NCBI GenBank assembly: GCA_020848545.1
Contig: JADLHZ010000036.1
Location: 53,326 to 117,325 of the forward strand
DNA: 64,000 bases
Direction of reading: 5' to 3'
Origin: Deltaproteobacteria bacterium
Lineage (GTDB): Bacteria; Myxococcota; JADLHZ01
In this document: in pieces, positions 33,835 through 42,654 of the stretch
How positions within the stretch are numbered: the first letter of the stretch is position 1
How the letters are laid out: each line of letters starts with the position of its first letter
Translations under genes and position numbers: made by a program
The notes under the pieces: model-generated
The model's database searches: none
What the model saw: only the letters and a program-made list of their open reading frames with translations
Told to the model about the DNA's origin: nothing

Positions 33835-36353
33835 AACGGCTCAGATCGTTCTTGTTCAAGCTCTCGGGCTTTCGCATCTCACTCTTCATCGCGTTGACCT
33901 TCTTGATTGCGCACTTCGCGCTCGAGAGCGACGCCTTCCACAGCGGCTTCTTCTCGAAGAGCGGCTTCCTCTACCGCTTGGAGTACGCCGCGCTCGACAC
34001 GAAGTTCCAGGCGCGCAAGATCCCGTTCAAGCCGGCGGTCGTCGTCGCTGCGGCGGACGAGAAGAGCATCGAGAAGTACGGGCTCTGGCCCTGGAACAGG
34101 AAGCGCATCAGCGAGCTCATCGACCGGCTGACCGAGTACGGCGCCAAGGTCATCGCGTTCGATATCGTGTTCGCGGACGAGGACAAGAACAGCGCCTTCC
34201 GCGAGCTCACGCGCTTCAAGGACATCTACGACGAGAGCGGGCTCTATCGAAAAGTGCAGCCGGCGCTCCTCGGCTCGATCAACGACAAGCTCGCGACGGC
34301 GCTCGACGCGTCGCTGACGATCGGCGGGGAGCTGAAGCCGCCACAGAAGAAGAAGGTGTCGATCGTCGAGCAGAACCTGCGCGACGCGATGACCTCGATC
34401 GGCGCCTACCAGGACAAGTCGCAGCGCTTCTACGACATCATGACCGACAGCGTGAAGTCGGTGAGCCCGGACGAGGCCCTGGCGCGCTCGATTCGCAGCA
34501 GCAAGCGCGTCGTCACCGGCTACTTCGCGTTCACGAACCCGAGCGAGCTCAGCGGCCTCTCGCTCGCGCGCTTGAACCAGAACTTCGAGCGCATCAAGCG
34601 TGCCGGCACGAACGAGATCTACGAGCACTTCAACGGCGCCGTCGGCACCTTGGCGCCGCCGCCGTGGGACGCCGCGCAGCTCGCCGTGCCGCGCGCCGTC
34701 GGTGTGCAAGCGCCGCTGCCGTTGATCGCCGAGGCGAGCGAGTACTTCGGCCTCTTCAACATCTTGCCTGATCCCGACAAGACCATTCGCCACGTACCGA
34801 TGTTCTTCCTGATGAACGAGCTGCTGCTGCCCTCCCTCAGCTTGCAGGCGGTCGCTGTGTATCACGGCGGGGGGTTCTTCCCGTATGCGTCGCCGACCGA
34901 GGTGAACCGCTTGGCCGGCGTGTTCTTGCACGACGCCGAGAAGCGCGAAGACAAGATGCCGACGCTCATCCCGACGAACGAGCGCGGCCTCATGCTGATC
35001 AACTACTACTCGGATCCGATCAAATCGATCCCGACCGTGTCGATCGCCGACATCATCGACAAGCAGATCGATCCGGCGGCGGTGAAGGACAAGCTCGTGC
35101 TCGTCGGCGTCACCGCGATCGGCACCTTCGACTTGCGCGCGAATCCGTACTCGATCTCGCCCGGCGTCTACATTCAAGCCGCGGCGATGCAGAACATGAT
35201 CGACAGAAACTTCATGGAGCGCTGGAGCGGCACGGCGTTCTTCGAGGGCCTCGCGCTCTTGCTCTTCGGCATCCTCGCCGGCCTGTTCATACCGAAGGTG
35301 CGGCCGAGCTTCGGCTTCGCGTTCGTCGTGCTCTTCATCGCCGGCATCATCGTGCTCGATCAGATGGTGATCTTCCCCTCGGGAAACTGGATTCGCATCG
35401 TGGCGCCGATCCTCGAGCTCATCACGGTGTTCGTCGCGGTCACGGTCTACCGCTTCCTCACCGAAGAGCGTGAGAAGCGCGTGATCAGAAACGCGTTCCA
35501 GTTCTACCTGTCGAAGTCGGTCGTCGACAGCGTTCTGCAGGACACCTCGAAGCTCAAGCTCGGCGGCGAGAAGAAGGATCTCACCGTTCTGTTCTCCGAC
35601 ATCCGCGGCTTCACGACCATCTCCGAGCGCCTCTCGCCGGAAGATCTCGTCCACTTCATGAACGAGTACCTGACGCCGATGACGGACCTCGTCTTCAGCC
35701 ACGAAGGCACGCTCGACAAGTACATGGGTGACGCCGTGATGGCGTTCTGGGGCGCCCCCGTGGATCAACCCGATCACGCGACGAAAGCTTGTAAGACCGC
35801 CCTCGCGATGATGGACAAGCTGCACGAGCTGCAAGACGGCTGGCGCGCGCGCGGCCTGCCGGAGATCGACATCGGCATCGGCATGAACTCGGGCGTCATC
35901 GTCGTCGGCAACATGGGTTCGACGGCGCGCTTCGACTACACCGTGATGGGCGACAGCGTGAACCTCGGCTCACGCTTGGAAGGCATCAACAAAGAGTACG
36001 GCACGAACATCATCATCAGCGAGTTCACCTATGAGCGCGCCAAGGCGGACGTGTACGTGCGGCTGCTCGACTCGGTGCGCGTCAAGGGCAAGCACGAGCC
36101 GGTGCGCATCTTCGAGCTCAGGGGGCTCGGCAGGCCGCAGGGGTTGGAAGAGCAGTTCATCATCACCTTCGAGAAGGGCATCGCGCTCTACAAGGCGCAG
36201 AAGTGGGACGAAGCGATCAAGACCTTCAACCACTGCCTGGAGATGAACCAGACCGACTACTGCAGCAAGAAGTACATCGATCGCTGCGAGTCGATGAAGG
36301 AAGACCCGCCCGGCGACGGCTGGGATGGCGTCTACACCATGAAGACGAAATGA
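33831..36353 (+). CDS. CHASE2-domain adenylate/guanylate cyclase (class III)
   Basis: 840 aa from a GTG overlapping the upstream stop. A first transmembrane helix (about 8-28) leads into a large extracytoplasmic CHASE2 sensor (about 35-440). Three helices follow (about 460-535), then the catalytic domain (about 575-755). LTVLFSDIRGFT (metal Asp, about 588) and YMGDAVMAFWGAP (second metal Asp) are present. The C-terminal tail (about 775-840) looks like one TPR unit. It should make cAMP in response to an envelope signal. The next two genes encode a cNMP-binding regulator and a cAMP phosphodiesterase. Confidence 0.9.
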   Translation: MKRLRSFLFKLSGFRISLFIALTFLIAHFALESDAFHSGFFSKSGFLYRLEYAALDTKFQARKIPFKPAVVVAAADEKSIEKYGLWPWNRKRISELIDRLTEYGAKVIAFDIVFADEDKNSAFRELTRFKDIYDESGLYRKVQPALLGSINDKLATALDASLTIGGELKPPQKKKVSIVEQNLRDAMTSIGAYQDKSQRFYDIMTDSVKSVSPDEALARSIRSSKRVVTGYFAFTNPSELSGLSLARLNQNFERIKRAGTNEIYEHFNGAVGTLAPPPWDAAQLAVPRAVGVQAPLPLIAEASEYFGLFNILPDPDKTIRHVPMFFLMNELLLPSLSLQAVAVYHGGGFFPYASPTEVNRLAGVFLHDAEKREDKMPTLIPTNERGLMLINYYSDPIKSIPTVSIADIIDKQIDPAAVKDKLVLVGVTAIGTFDLRANPYSISPGVYIQAAAMQNMIDRNFMERWSGTAFFEGLALLLFGILAGLFIPKVRPSFGFAFVVLFIAGIIVLDQMVIFPSGNWIRIVAPILELITVFVAVTVYRFLTEEREKRVIRNAFQFYLSKSVVDSVLQDTSKLKLGGEKKDLTVLFSDIRGFTTISERLSPEDLVHFMNEYLTPMTDLVFSHEGTLDKYMGDAVMAFWGAPVDQPDHATKACKTALAMMDKLHELQDGWRARGLPEIDIGIGMNSGVIVVGNMGSTARFDYTVMGDSVNLGSRLEGINKEYGTNIIISEFTYERAKADVYVRLLDSVRVKGKHEPVRIFELRGLGRPQGLEEQFIITFEKGIALYKAQKWDEAIKTFNHCLEMNQTDYCSKKYIDRCESMKEDPPGDGWDGVYTMKTK

Positions 36354-36358
36354 CGTTT

Positions 36359-36387
36359 TTGACACGGGGCCGCGCGGCGGGTACGGT
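36359..36387 (+). promoter_or_regulatory. Promoter of the CRP-like gene
   Basis: TTGACA (36359-36364), a 17-bp spacer and TACGGT (36382-36387) lie 26 bp before the ATG of the regulator. This gives it expression independent of the cyclase. Confidence 0.55.
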
Positions 36388-36413
36388 CCCGCGATAGTGT
36401 AAAGGACGGGCCA

Positions 36414-37064
36414 ATGGGTGCAGAAGATCAACTATTCGAGCGTTTTGGTAAGGCGTTCGCCGCCGGACACGTGCTCTTTCGCGATGGCGAGCACGGAAAA
36501 GAAATGTTCGTCATTCAAGCGGGCAAGGTGCGCATCAGCAAGCGGGTGCGCGACACCGAAAAGACGCTCGCGGTGCTCGGCGCCGGCGAGTTCTTCGGCG
36601 AGATGTCGATCTTGAACGACAAGCCGCGCTCAGCCGACGCGATCGTCGACGAGGAAGCGAAGCTGCTCGTCATCGATCCGAAGACCTTCGAAGCGATGAT
36701 CCGCGGCAACGCCGAGATCGCGATCCGAATGATCAAGAAGCTCGCCGGTCGCCTGCAAGAGGCCGACACGCAAATCGAAAATCTGCTGTTGAAGGATCAC
36801 AACAGCCGCGTCGTGCACTTCCTGACCAGCATGGCGAAGAACGGCAAGCCCGAAGACGGCGGCGTGCGCGTCGAGATCACACCCCGCGATCTGTCGCAGA
36901 AGATGGGCCTCGAGATCGAGCAAGTGAACGACGTCATCAACAAGCTCGTGAAGGCCAAGCTCTGCCGGATCGTAGAAAATGGCTTTTTGATCTCCGACGC
37001 GAATAAGATGCGTGAGTTCCTCGAGTTCTTGGAGATGAAAGAGAAGTTCGGGGACATCGGCTGA
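36414..37064 (+). CDS. CRP/FNR-family cyclic-nucleotide-binding regulator
   Basis: 216 aa. The N-terminal cNMP-binding barrel (about 8-125) has GEFFGEMSILNDKPRSADA, with Glu and the RSA-type phosphate cassette that bind cAMP or cGMP. A dimerisation helix follows (about 105-135), then a winged helix-turn-helix (about 160-200; ITPRDLSQKMGLEIEQVND). It likely changes transcription in response to the nucleotide made by the adjacent cyclase. It has its own promoter-like sequence. The HTH is less typical than in E. coli CRP, so DNA specificity is unknown. Confidence 0.85.
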   Translation: MGAEDQLFERFGKAFAAGHVLFRDGEHGKEMFVIQAGKVRISKRVRDTEKTLAVLGAGEFFGEMSILNDKPRSADAIVDEEAKLLVIDPKTFEAMIRGNAEIAIRMIKKLAGRLQEADTQIENLLLKDHNSRVVHFLTSMAKNGKPEDGGVRVEITPRDLSQKMGLEIEQVNDVINKLVKAKLCRIVENGFLISDANKMREFLEFLEMKEKFGDIG

Positions 37065-37100
37065 GACCGAGACGAGGGTGGTTTTGAAGGACACGCCTGA

Positions 37101-37889
37101 ATGAAGCTGACGGTTCTCGGGTGCCACGGCGGCGAATCGCCGACGCACCGCATGACCACCTTCCTCATCGACGACGATATCAGCATCGACGCTGGCTCGC
37201 TTTGCCGTGGTCTAGACCTCGACCAGCAGTACAAGATCGCTCACGTCATCATCAGCCACACGCACCTGGATCACATCAGTGACCTGGCGTTCTTGGCCGA
37301 CAACGTGATCGGCATGCGTCCGGACCCTGTGACGCTCCACTGCACCGAGAAGACCGTCGAGACCCTGCAGAACCACTTCTTCAACAACAAGATCTGGCCG
37401 GACTTCACCCGCATCAAGATCCCGAAGAGCGACCTCCCGGTGTTGCAGTACTCGGTCTACAAGCCGGGCGTCGACTTCAAGGTCGGCCGCTACATGGTGC
37501 GGGCGACGCCGGTGAACCATCCGGTCGAGTCGATGGCTATGATATTCAAGTGGAACGAAGGCGGCCGCACCGGCGCGATCGGTTATTCGTCGGACACCGG
37601 GCCGACCGACGCGTTCTGGGCCGAGATCGCCCAGCAGAAGGATCTCAAGGCGCTGCTCTGCGAGTGCTCGTTCCCGCTCGAGCTGCAGTGGCTCGCGGAC
37701 GTGTCGGGACACCTGAGCCCGAAGACGATGCACGAGACGATTCAAAAGGCGCAGCTCGGCGCCAACGTGCCGATCCTCTTGTACCACGGCAAGCCCTCGC
37801 ATCTGCAGGTGTTGAAGAACGAGGTCAGGGCGCTCGGCGACGAACGCATGACCATGCTCAAGCCGAACGACAGGTTCGAATTCACTTAG
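37101..37889 (+). CDS. Class II cyclic-nucleotide phosphodiesterase-like metallo-beta-lactamase-fold protein
   Basis: 262 aa. Metallo-beta-lactamase fold with SHTHLDHISDL (HxHxDH), VNHPVES (His) and SDTGPTD (Asp), then a distal His in LLYHGKPSH. The order and the TVLGCHGGESPTHRMTTFLI opening match class II 3',5'-cAMP phosphodiesterases more than hydrolases such as RNase Z. It would hydrolyse cAMP and so turn off the adjacent cyclase/regulator pair. It starts 37 bp after the regulator, with GAAGGA near the start. Confidence 0.75.
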   Translation: MKLTVLGCHGGESPTHRMTTFLIDDDISIDAGSLCRGLDLDQQYKIAHVIISHTHLDHISDLAFLADNVIGMRPDPVTLHCTEKTVETLQNHFFNNKIWPDFTRIKIPKSDLPVLQYSVYKPGVDFKVGRYMVRATPVNHPVESMAMIFKWNEGGRTGAIGYSSDTGPTDAFWAEIAQQKDLKALLCECSFPLELQWLADVSGHLSPKTMHETIQKAQLGANVPILLYHGKPSHLQVLKNEVRALGDERMTMLKPNDRFEFT

Positions 37890-38088
37890 CTCCACCCACA
37901 GGCGGTGCCGTGGATCGTGAAGGCGTTCACGCGAAGAAGTGGTTCCAAGACCGCAAGAAAGAACAGCTCGTGCGCTGAGTGGTCGCGAAGCCCGTCAGAA
38001 AGACGTGGTCATGGAGCGTGCTCGGCGGCGGCACCTGCGCGTGCGGCACGGCCTTGCCGCCCGGTACGAGGCCGGAATATCGAGGTGT

Positions 38089-39345
38089 GTGACCAGCCGC
38101 CTCGACGCGCTCTTTCGTCGCACGAACCGCGTCGCCGCCGGGACGATCAAGTTCGATCTCGAGCGCATGCGGCAGATGCTCGCGTCGGCGGGACAGCCCG
38201 AGCGCGGCGTGCCGACGGTGCTCATCGCCGGTACGAACGGCAAGGGCTCGCTCACGGCGATGTGGGCTCGCGCGCTTGCCCACGAAGGTCATACGGTTGG
38301 CTGCTACACCTCGCCGCACCTCGTCCGCTTCCACGAGCGCATCGCGGTGAATGGCGTGCCGATCGACGATGACGCGCTCGCGGCGGTGCTGGCCGCGCTC
38401 GCCGAGCACGAAGCGCGGGTCGGGATCGAGCTCACGTTTTTCGAGGCGACGACGTTCATGGCCTTCTTGCACTACCGAAACGCAGGCGCGACGGCGCTGG
38501 TCCTCGAGGTGGGCATGGGCGGGCGCCTCGACGCCACGAACGCGAGCGCGCCGAGCCTGTCGCTGATCACGACGATCGGCAGAGACCACATGGAGCACCT
38601 CGGCGAGAGCGAAGGCGAGATCGCGCGCGAGAAGGCGGGCGTCATGCGGCCGGGCGTGACGACCGTCGCCGGCGATCTCTCCGCGGCGGCGCTCGGTGCG
38701 GTACGCGCAGCGGCGACGGCGATCGGCGCGCGCCTCGTCGAGCTCGGGGACGCTCGGGATCACGTCGCGTGCGGCGAACGGCAAATGGCCGTGCCGTCGC
38801 CCGCGATGTTCGGCGCCCATCAGCGGCACAACGCCGCGCTCTTCACCTTGAGCGCGCTCGCCGCCGCAGGGACCGATGTGGCGCTGAGCGAGGCCGCGAT
38901 CGGCGCGGGCGTTCGGGCGATCGTGCCAGGACGTTACGAAGTGCGCGAGGCTGGCGGCGTTCGCTTCGTCATCGACGGAGCGCACAACGGCCCGGCGATG
39001 GTAGCGTTGCGCGCCGCGATCCTCGCTGACCCGGCCTTCACGGCACCGCGCACGTTGATCTTCGGCGGGACACAGGGCAGGGCGCTCGCCGAGACAGTGC
39101 TCGCGGTCTCCGATCTCTTTGTCCACGTCATCGTCTGCGAGCCACCCACCGAACGGGCGATCCCCATCGCCGAGATGCAGCAAGCGGTTCCACGTGCGCG
39201 CGCGGCTGGCTCGGTCAGGGAAGCGATCGCGATCGCGCGAACGCTCGGCGCGAACGTCTGTGTCACGGGGAGCCTCTACCTCGTGGGCGAAACGCTGGCG
39301 GTGCTCGACGGCGGGGCTCGCGACGCGGTGAGCGACTACCGCTGA
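38089..39345 (+). CDS. folC: Dihydrofolate/folylpolyglutamate synthase
   Basis: 418 aa from the GTG at 38089, preceded by GAGG; an ATG at 38011 in the same frame would add 26 basic residues. FolC signatures: FDLERMRQML, the P-loop IAGTNGKGSL, YTSPHLVRFHERI, LEVGMGGRLDATN and VIDGAHNGPAM. Adds glutamates to folate (and may make dihydrofolate from dihydropteroate). accD, its frequent neighbour, is absent. The 199 bp between this gene and the phosphodiesterase hold no recognised gene; a forward stretch near 37930-37978 reads as a short peptide HAKKWFQDRKKEQLVR then stop. Confidence 0.92.
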   Translation: MTSRLDALFRRTNRVAAGTIKFDLERMRQMLASAGQPERGVPTVLIAGTNGKGSLTAMWARALAHEGHTVGCYTSPHLVRFHERIAVNGVPIDDDALAAVLAALAEHEARVGIELTFFEATTFMAFLHYRNAGATALVLEVGMGGRLDATNASAPSLSLITTIGRDHMEHLGESEGEIAREKAGVMRPGVTTVAGDLSAAALGAVRAAATAIGARLVELGDARDHVACGERQMAVPSPAMFGAHQRHNAALFTLSALAAAGTDVALSEAAIGAGVRAIVPGRYEVREAGGVRFVIDGAHNGPAMVALRAAILADPAFTAPRTLIFGGTQGRALAETVLAVSDLFVHVIVCEPPTERAIPIAEMQQAVPRARAAGSVREAIAIARTLGANVCVTGSLYLVGETLAVLDGGARDAVSDYR

Positions 39346-39421
39346 GCGGTCAACTGGCGGATCTGCTTGGCGTCCTCGACCGCGGCGATCATAGGGCGCT
39401 TGCAGCGAGGGTCTGATAGCG

Positions 39422-39445
39422 GACAAATGACGCGACCAATTTGTC
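39422..39445. promoter_or_regulatory. Possible operator, inverted repeat GACAAAT-N10-ATTTGTC
   Basis: Perfect 7-bp half-sites at 39422-39428 and 39439-39445 are centre-to-centre 17 bp apart. They lie 30 bp before the AMIN-lptD gene pair. The spacing suits a dimeric regulator, but nothing else is known. Confidence 0.35.
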
Positions 39446-39475
39446 GGCTCCGCCGCGACGTGATAACTTCCATAC

Positions 39476-39865
39476 ATGCGCTTTGCCTTCGCTCTCCTGC
39501 TCGCCACGGCAGCGATGTTGCAGCCGGCCGTTGCCGGTGAAATGCGCGAGCTCGTGTGGATCGGCTTTCAGAACAGCGCCGACGTCGCGCGCGTGTTCGT
39601 GAAGACGAACGAGCAGGTGCAGTATCGCGTCAACGACAAAGCCGAGGGCGCGCTCATCCTCGACCTCTTCGACACGCGGGTGCAGAGCCGAAACCACAAG
39701 CGCCCGCTCGACACGAGCCAGTTCGACTCGCCCGTGCTGCGCATCGCGGCGGAGGAGCTCGAGGGCGCCGCCCGGCAAGTGCGCATCGAGATCAAGCTGC
39801 GCAACAAGGTGCCCTACGAAGTGAAGCAAGCCGGCGAAGTGCTGAGCGTCGATTTCAAGCGCTGA
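39476..39865 (+). CDS. Small secreted AMIN-domain protein
   Basis: 129 aa. The signal peptide is about 1-20 (FALLLATAAMLQPAVA). The rest is a single AMIN domain (ELVWIGFQNSADVARVFVKT ... VRIEIKLRNKVPYEVKQAGE), the module that anchors amidases and secretin PilQ to the envelope. Standing alone it is probably a periplasmic peptidoglycan- or secretin-associated factor. It precedes lptD by 24 bp on the same strand, so the two may be transcribed together from the region holding the GACAAAT inverted repeat. Confidence 0.75.
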   Translation: MRFAFALLLATAAMLQPAVAGEMRELVWIGFQNSADVARVFVKTNEQVQYRVNDKAEGALILDLFDTRVQSRNHKRPLDTSQFDSPVLRIAAEELEGAARQVRIEIKLRNKVPYEVKQAGEVLSVDFKR

Positions 39866-39889
39866 CGCTGCTATGTCCGTCCGCGATCG

Positions 39890-42481
39890 ATGATTTTTCC
39901 GCGACGAGCCCGTTGGTTGCTGGTGCGATCGCTCGCCGCCGCCGCGTTCTTCTCACTGCCGGCGCTGGCACAAGCGCAGAGCATCTTGAGCGTGCAGGGC
40001 ATGAGCGGCCAGCCGGTCACGCTCGCGGCCGACGAAGCGGTCTGCACGAACGATCACTGCGCGTTCCTCGGCCACGTGCTCTTGGTCTCAGGCCGTACGG
40101 TGCTCAGCAGCAACGCGCTCCACATCGATCTCGCGACGGGTGATGACGGGCAACGGCGGGTGAGCTCGGCGCTCGCCACCGGCGACGTACTGCTCATCGA
40201 CGGCAACACGATGACCACCTGCGAGCGGATCGCGCTGAACGGCGACCTCATCACCGGCGCCCTCGGCCTCGCCGAGATTCGCGTGAAGAAGCCGGGCTCT
40301 TTCGATGCGAAGCTCAGCGGCTTCGATGCGTTCGGCGCTGGCCGCGACCAGCTCTACTTGAGCGGCGACATCACCCGCACCGGGCCGAAGAGCTTCGTCG
40401 TCAAGAACGCGTACTTCACGCCGTGTGACTGCGGCAAAGACAGCCGGCCGATCTTCAGCATGAAGGCGAAGGAGGCGCGCGTCGAGCTCGACAGTCACGC
40501 GGTCTTCATTCAACCGGTGCTGCAGCCGGCCGACGTGCCGTTCCCAATGCCCTTCGCGTTGCCGGCGCTGTACATCCCGATCTCGAAGAGGAAGACCGGC
40601 ATCCTGCCACCGGGCTTTCGCTTGCTCTCGGAAGACGGCGTCTACTTCGAAGAAGCGTTCTTCGTCGTGCTCGGCCAGAGCGCCGACGCGACCGCGGCGA
40701 TCGGCGTGAACGAACAGCGCGGGCTGCGTTGGTCCGCCGAGCTGCGCTACGCCCCGAGCGCGACGACCGAAGGCGGCTTCAACTACCTGCACATGTTCGA
40801 CACGAAGTTCCTGACGAAGGAGCGGCCGACGTCGGAGCTCGGCGCGCATCGCATCAACGGCCGCTTCTGGCATCGCTCTGGAACGTACGAGCGCTTCTCG
40901 CTGCGCGCGGACACGCAGTTCTTCTCCGACAACACGATGCTCGGCGCGATCCAATATTCGGTCGCCGCGCAAGCCACGCAGTACGTTCCGAGCCGCGTCG
41001 CTGCCGACTACCGCGGCGACGGCTGGCGCGTCTCGGGCGGCGCCGCGATCTATCAAGACTTCCAGGCGCCGACCTTCTTCGGTCCGCAGCAAGGCCGCGT
41101 GGTTCAACGCCTGCCCGATCTCGGCTTCTCGCTGGCGCCGACCGAGCTCTTTTGGGGCGTGCGCCTCTCGCTCGACGCGCGCGCGAGCGCCGGCTTCGCG
41201 CTGCGGCAATTCCAAACGGTCGCGTACGAGATGGAGGACGGCAACAGAAACGGCCGCCTGCGCGCGCCGATCGACGGCGATCCGCCGTACGTGCAGCAGC
41301 AAATCACCGAAGCGCTGCGCCCGCCGGGCACCTACCTCGACTGCGCCACGTCGCCGACCTACGGGCTCACCGACGACAACGGCGCGCCGATCGTCGTCAA
41401 CGATCGGCCGATCGTCGATGCCTACGGCGCGCCGCTGCGCCTGGCGAACGCCTGCGCGCGGCCGCTGCGCTTCGTCCGCCTCGACGTCGTGCCGCGGCTC
41501 TCGCGTCCGTTTCAGCTCGGCTTTCTGCGCGTTCACCCCGAGATCTTTGGCCTCGCGGCGATCGGCGGCGAGTCGGTGAGCAACAGCGTGACGCCGCGCG
41601 GCTTCGTCGGGCTGCGCGTCGATCTGTCGACGATGTTCGGCCGCGTCTTCACCGTGAGCGATCACTTGGCGTTGCGGCATCGCCTTCGCCCGATCGTCAG
41701 CTACCTGGTCATTCCCACGATCTTCGGCACGCCCGCGCCCTACATCTTCGACGAGCGCGATCAATTTCGCGCCGCGCACCAGCTCCTTTTCGGCGTCGAG
41801 ACGGACCTCTTCCGCAAAGTCAGCGGCGGCGCCGCCGAGCGCACGCTGACGGTCTCGTTGTTCCAACAAGTGAACCTCGGCTTCGACGGCCGCGCGATCC
41901 GCGATCTGCGCGCGACCGCCGGCCTCGACGACCGCGCCCTGCGCACCTTGGCGCTGCCCGCCGGCTTCGCGAGCCTCGTGCTACGCGCGGCGTTCGATTG
42001 GCGTCCGTTCTCGATCGCGCTGCGCGGCACGTACGACGTCGCGCGCCGTGAGGTGACCGAGAAGGTGCTCGCGGCGAAGCTCAGGATCTTCGACGGCAGC
42101 GAGGTCGGCTTCAGCTACCAGAACTTCAGCGAGGGCGGCAGCGCGCGCATGAACGTGGGCCTCTTCGAGCTCGTGCCGGGCGGCGGCGTCGTCTCGACCG
42201 GCGCCGGCGCGCTGCACCTCGCGAGCTTCAACGCGGTGGTGCGGCCGCTGAAGTGGCTCGAGCTGTCTTACGGCTTCGCGCTCGGCTTCGGTGACGGCGT
42301 CGTGTCGCAACGGGTGACCGTGCAGGGGCAGTCGATCCGCGCGCGGCTCGTCGGCGCGTGCGATTGCTTCGGCGTGGATGTGAGCGCGTCGTTCTTGCCG
42401 GAGTTCTTCACTCCGCAGATGCGGCCGCCGTCGATCGACGTCGGCATCACGGTCGGCGATTACACCTTCCGGCCGCAGTAG
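39890..42481 (+). CDS. lptD: LPS-assembly protein LptD (OstA)
   Basis: 863 aa. The signal peptide is about 1-29. An OstA/LptA-like N-terminal beta-jellyroll (about 35-180) covers LAADEAVCTNDHCAFLGHVL, and the characteristic Cys-rich turn TPCDCGKDSRP lies near 180. The large C-terminal beta-barrel (about 250-863) ends in an aromatic/Gln terminus (YTFRPQ). It inserts LPS into the outer leaflet of the outer membrane, with LptE, which is not seen here. The pair of Cys may form the disulfide needed for LptD maturation. It fits the LPS operon at 16-24 kb. Confidence 0.9.
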   Translation: MIFPRRARWLLVRSLAAAAFFSLPALAQAQSILSVQGMSGQPVTLAADEAVCTNDHCAFLGHVLLVSGRTVLSSNALHIDLATGDDGQRRVSSALATGDVLLIDGNTMTTCERIALNGDLITGALGLAEIRVKKPGSFDAKLSGFDAFGAGRDQLYLSGDITRTGPKSFVVKNAYFTPCDCGKDSRPIFSMKAKEARVELDSHAVFIQPVLQPADVPFPMPFALPALYIPISKRKTGILPPGFRLLSEDGVYFEEAFFVVLGQSADATAAIGVNEQRGLRWSAELRYAPSATTEGGFNYLHMFDTKFLTKERPTSELGAHRINGRFWHRSGTYERFSLRADTQFFSDNTMLGAIQYSVAAQATQYVPSRVAADYRGDGWRVSGGAAIYQDFQAPTFFGPQQGRVVQRLPDLGFSLAPTELFWGVRLSLDARASAGFALRQFQTVAYEMEDGNRNGRLRAPIDGDPPYVQQQITEALRPPGTYLDCATSPTYGLTDDNGAPIVVNDRPIVDAYGAPLRLANACARPLRFVRLDVVPRLSRPFQLGFLRVHPEIFGLAAIGGESVSNSVTPRGFVGLRVDLSTMFGRVFTVSDHLALRHRLRPIVSYLVIPTIFGTPAPYIFDERDQFRAAHQLLFGVETDLFRKVSGGAAERTLTVSLFQQVNLGFDGRAIRDLRATAGLDDRALRTLALPAGFASLVLRAAFDWRPFSIALRGTYDVARREVTEKVLAAKLRIFDGSEVGFSYQNFSEGGSARMNVGLFELVPGGGVVSTGAGALHLASFNAVVRPLKWLELSYGFALGFGDGVVSQRVTVQGQSIRARLVGACDCFGVDVSASFLPEFFTPQMRPPSIDVGITVGDYTFRPQ

Positions 42482-42506
42482 CGACGTTGTTCTTGGGTGA
42501 GGTGAT

Positions 42507-42591
42507 TGGTGCCGCGGGCGAGACTCGAACTCGCATGGGTCGCCCCGCTACCACCTCAAAGTAGTGTGTCTACCAGTTCCACCACCGCGGC
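42507..42591 (-). tRNA. tRNA-Leu (anticodon GAG)
   Basis: The minus strand forms a class II tRNA with a long variable arm: acceptor GCCGCGG/CCGCGGC, D arm GTGGAACTGGTAGACAC, anticodon stem CTACT/GGTAG with loop TTGAGGT (anticodon GAG, reads CTC/CTT), variable arm CGGGGCGACCCATG and T arm CGAG-TTCGAGT-CTCG. CCA is encoded (42507-42509). Confidence 0.93.
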
Positions 42592-42606
42592 ACGGTCGCG
42601 CGGGGG

Positions 42607-42633
42607 TGTATAGAAACTCCTACGCGGCGTCAA
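42607..42633 (-). promoter_or_regulatory. Promoter of tRNA-Leu
   Basis: On the minus strand TTGACG (42628-42633) and TATACA (42607-42612) are separated by 15 bp. The TATACA lies 15 bp before the tRNA 5' end. Confidence 0.5.
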
Positions 42634-42654
42634 GGTCAGCGAGGGTCGGAGCGG

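Noticed and set aside
37091..37099. GGACACGCC upstream of the phosphodiesterase, identical to part of the MITE terminus
   Set aside because: Only 9 bp match, with no inverted partner or CTAG flank nearby; probably chance.
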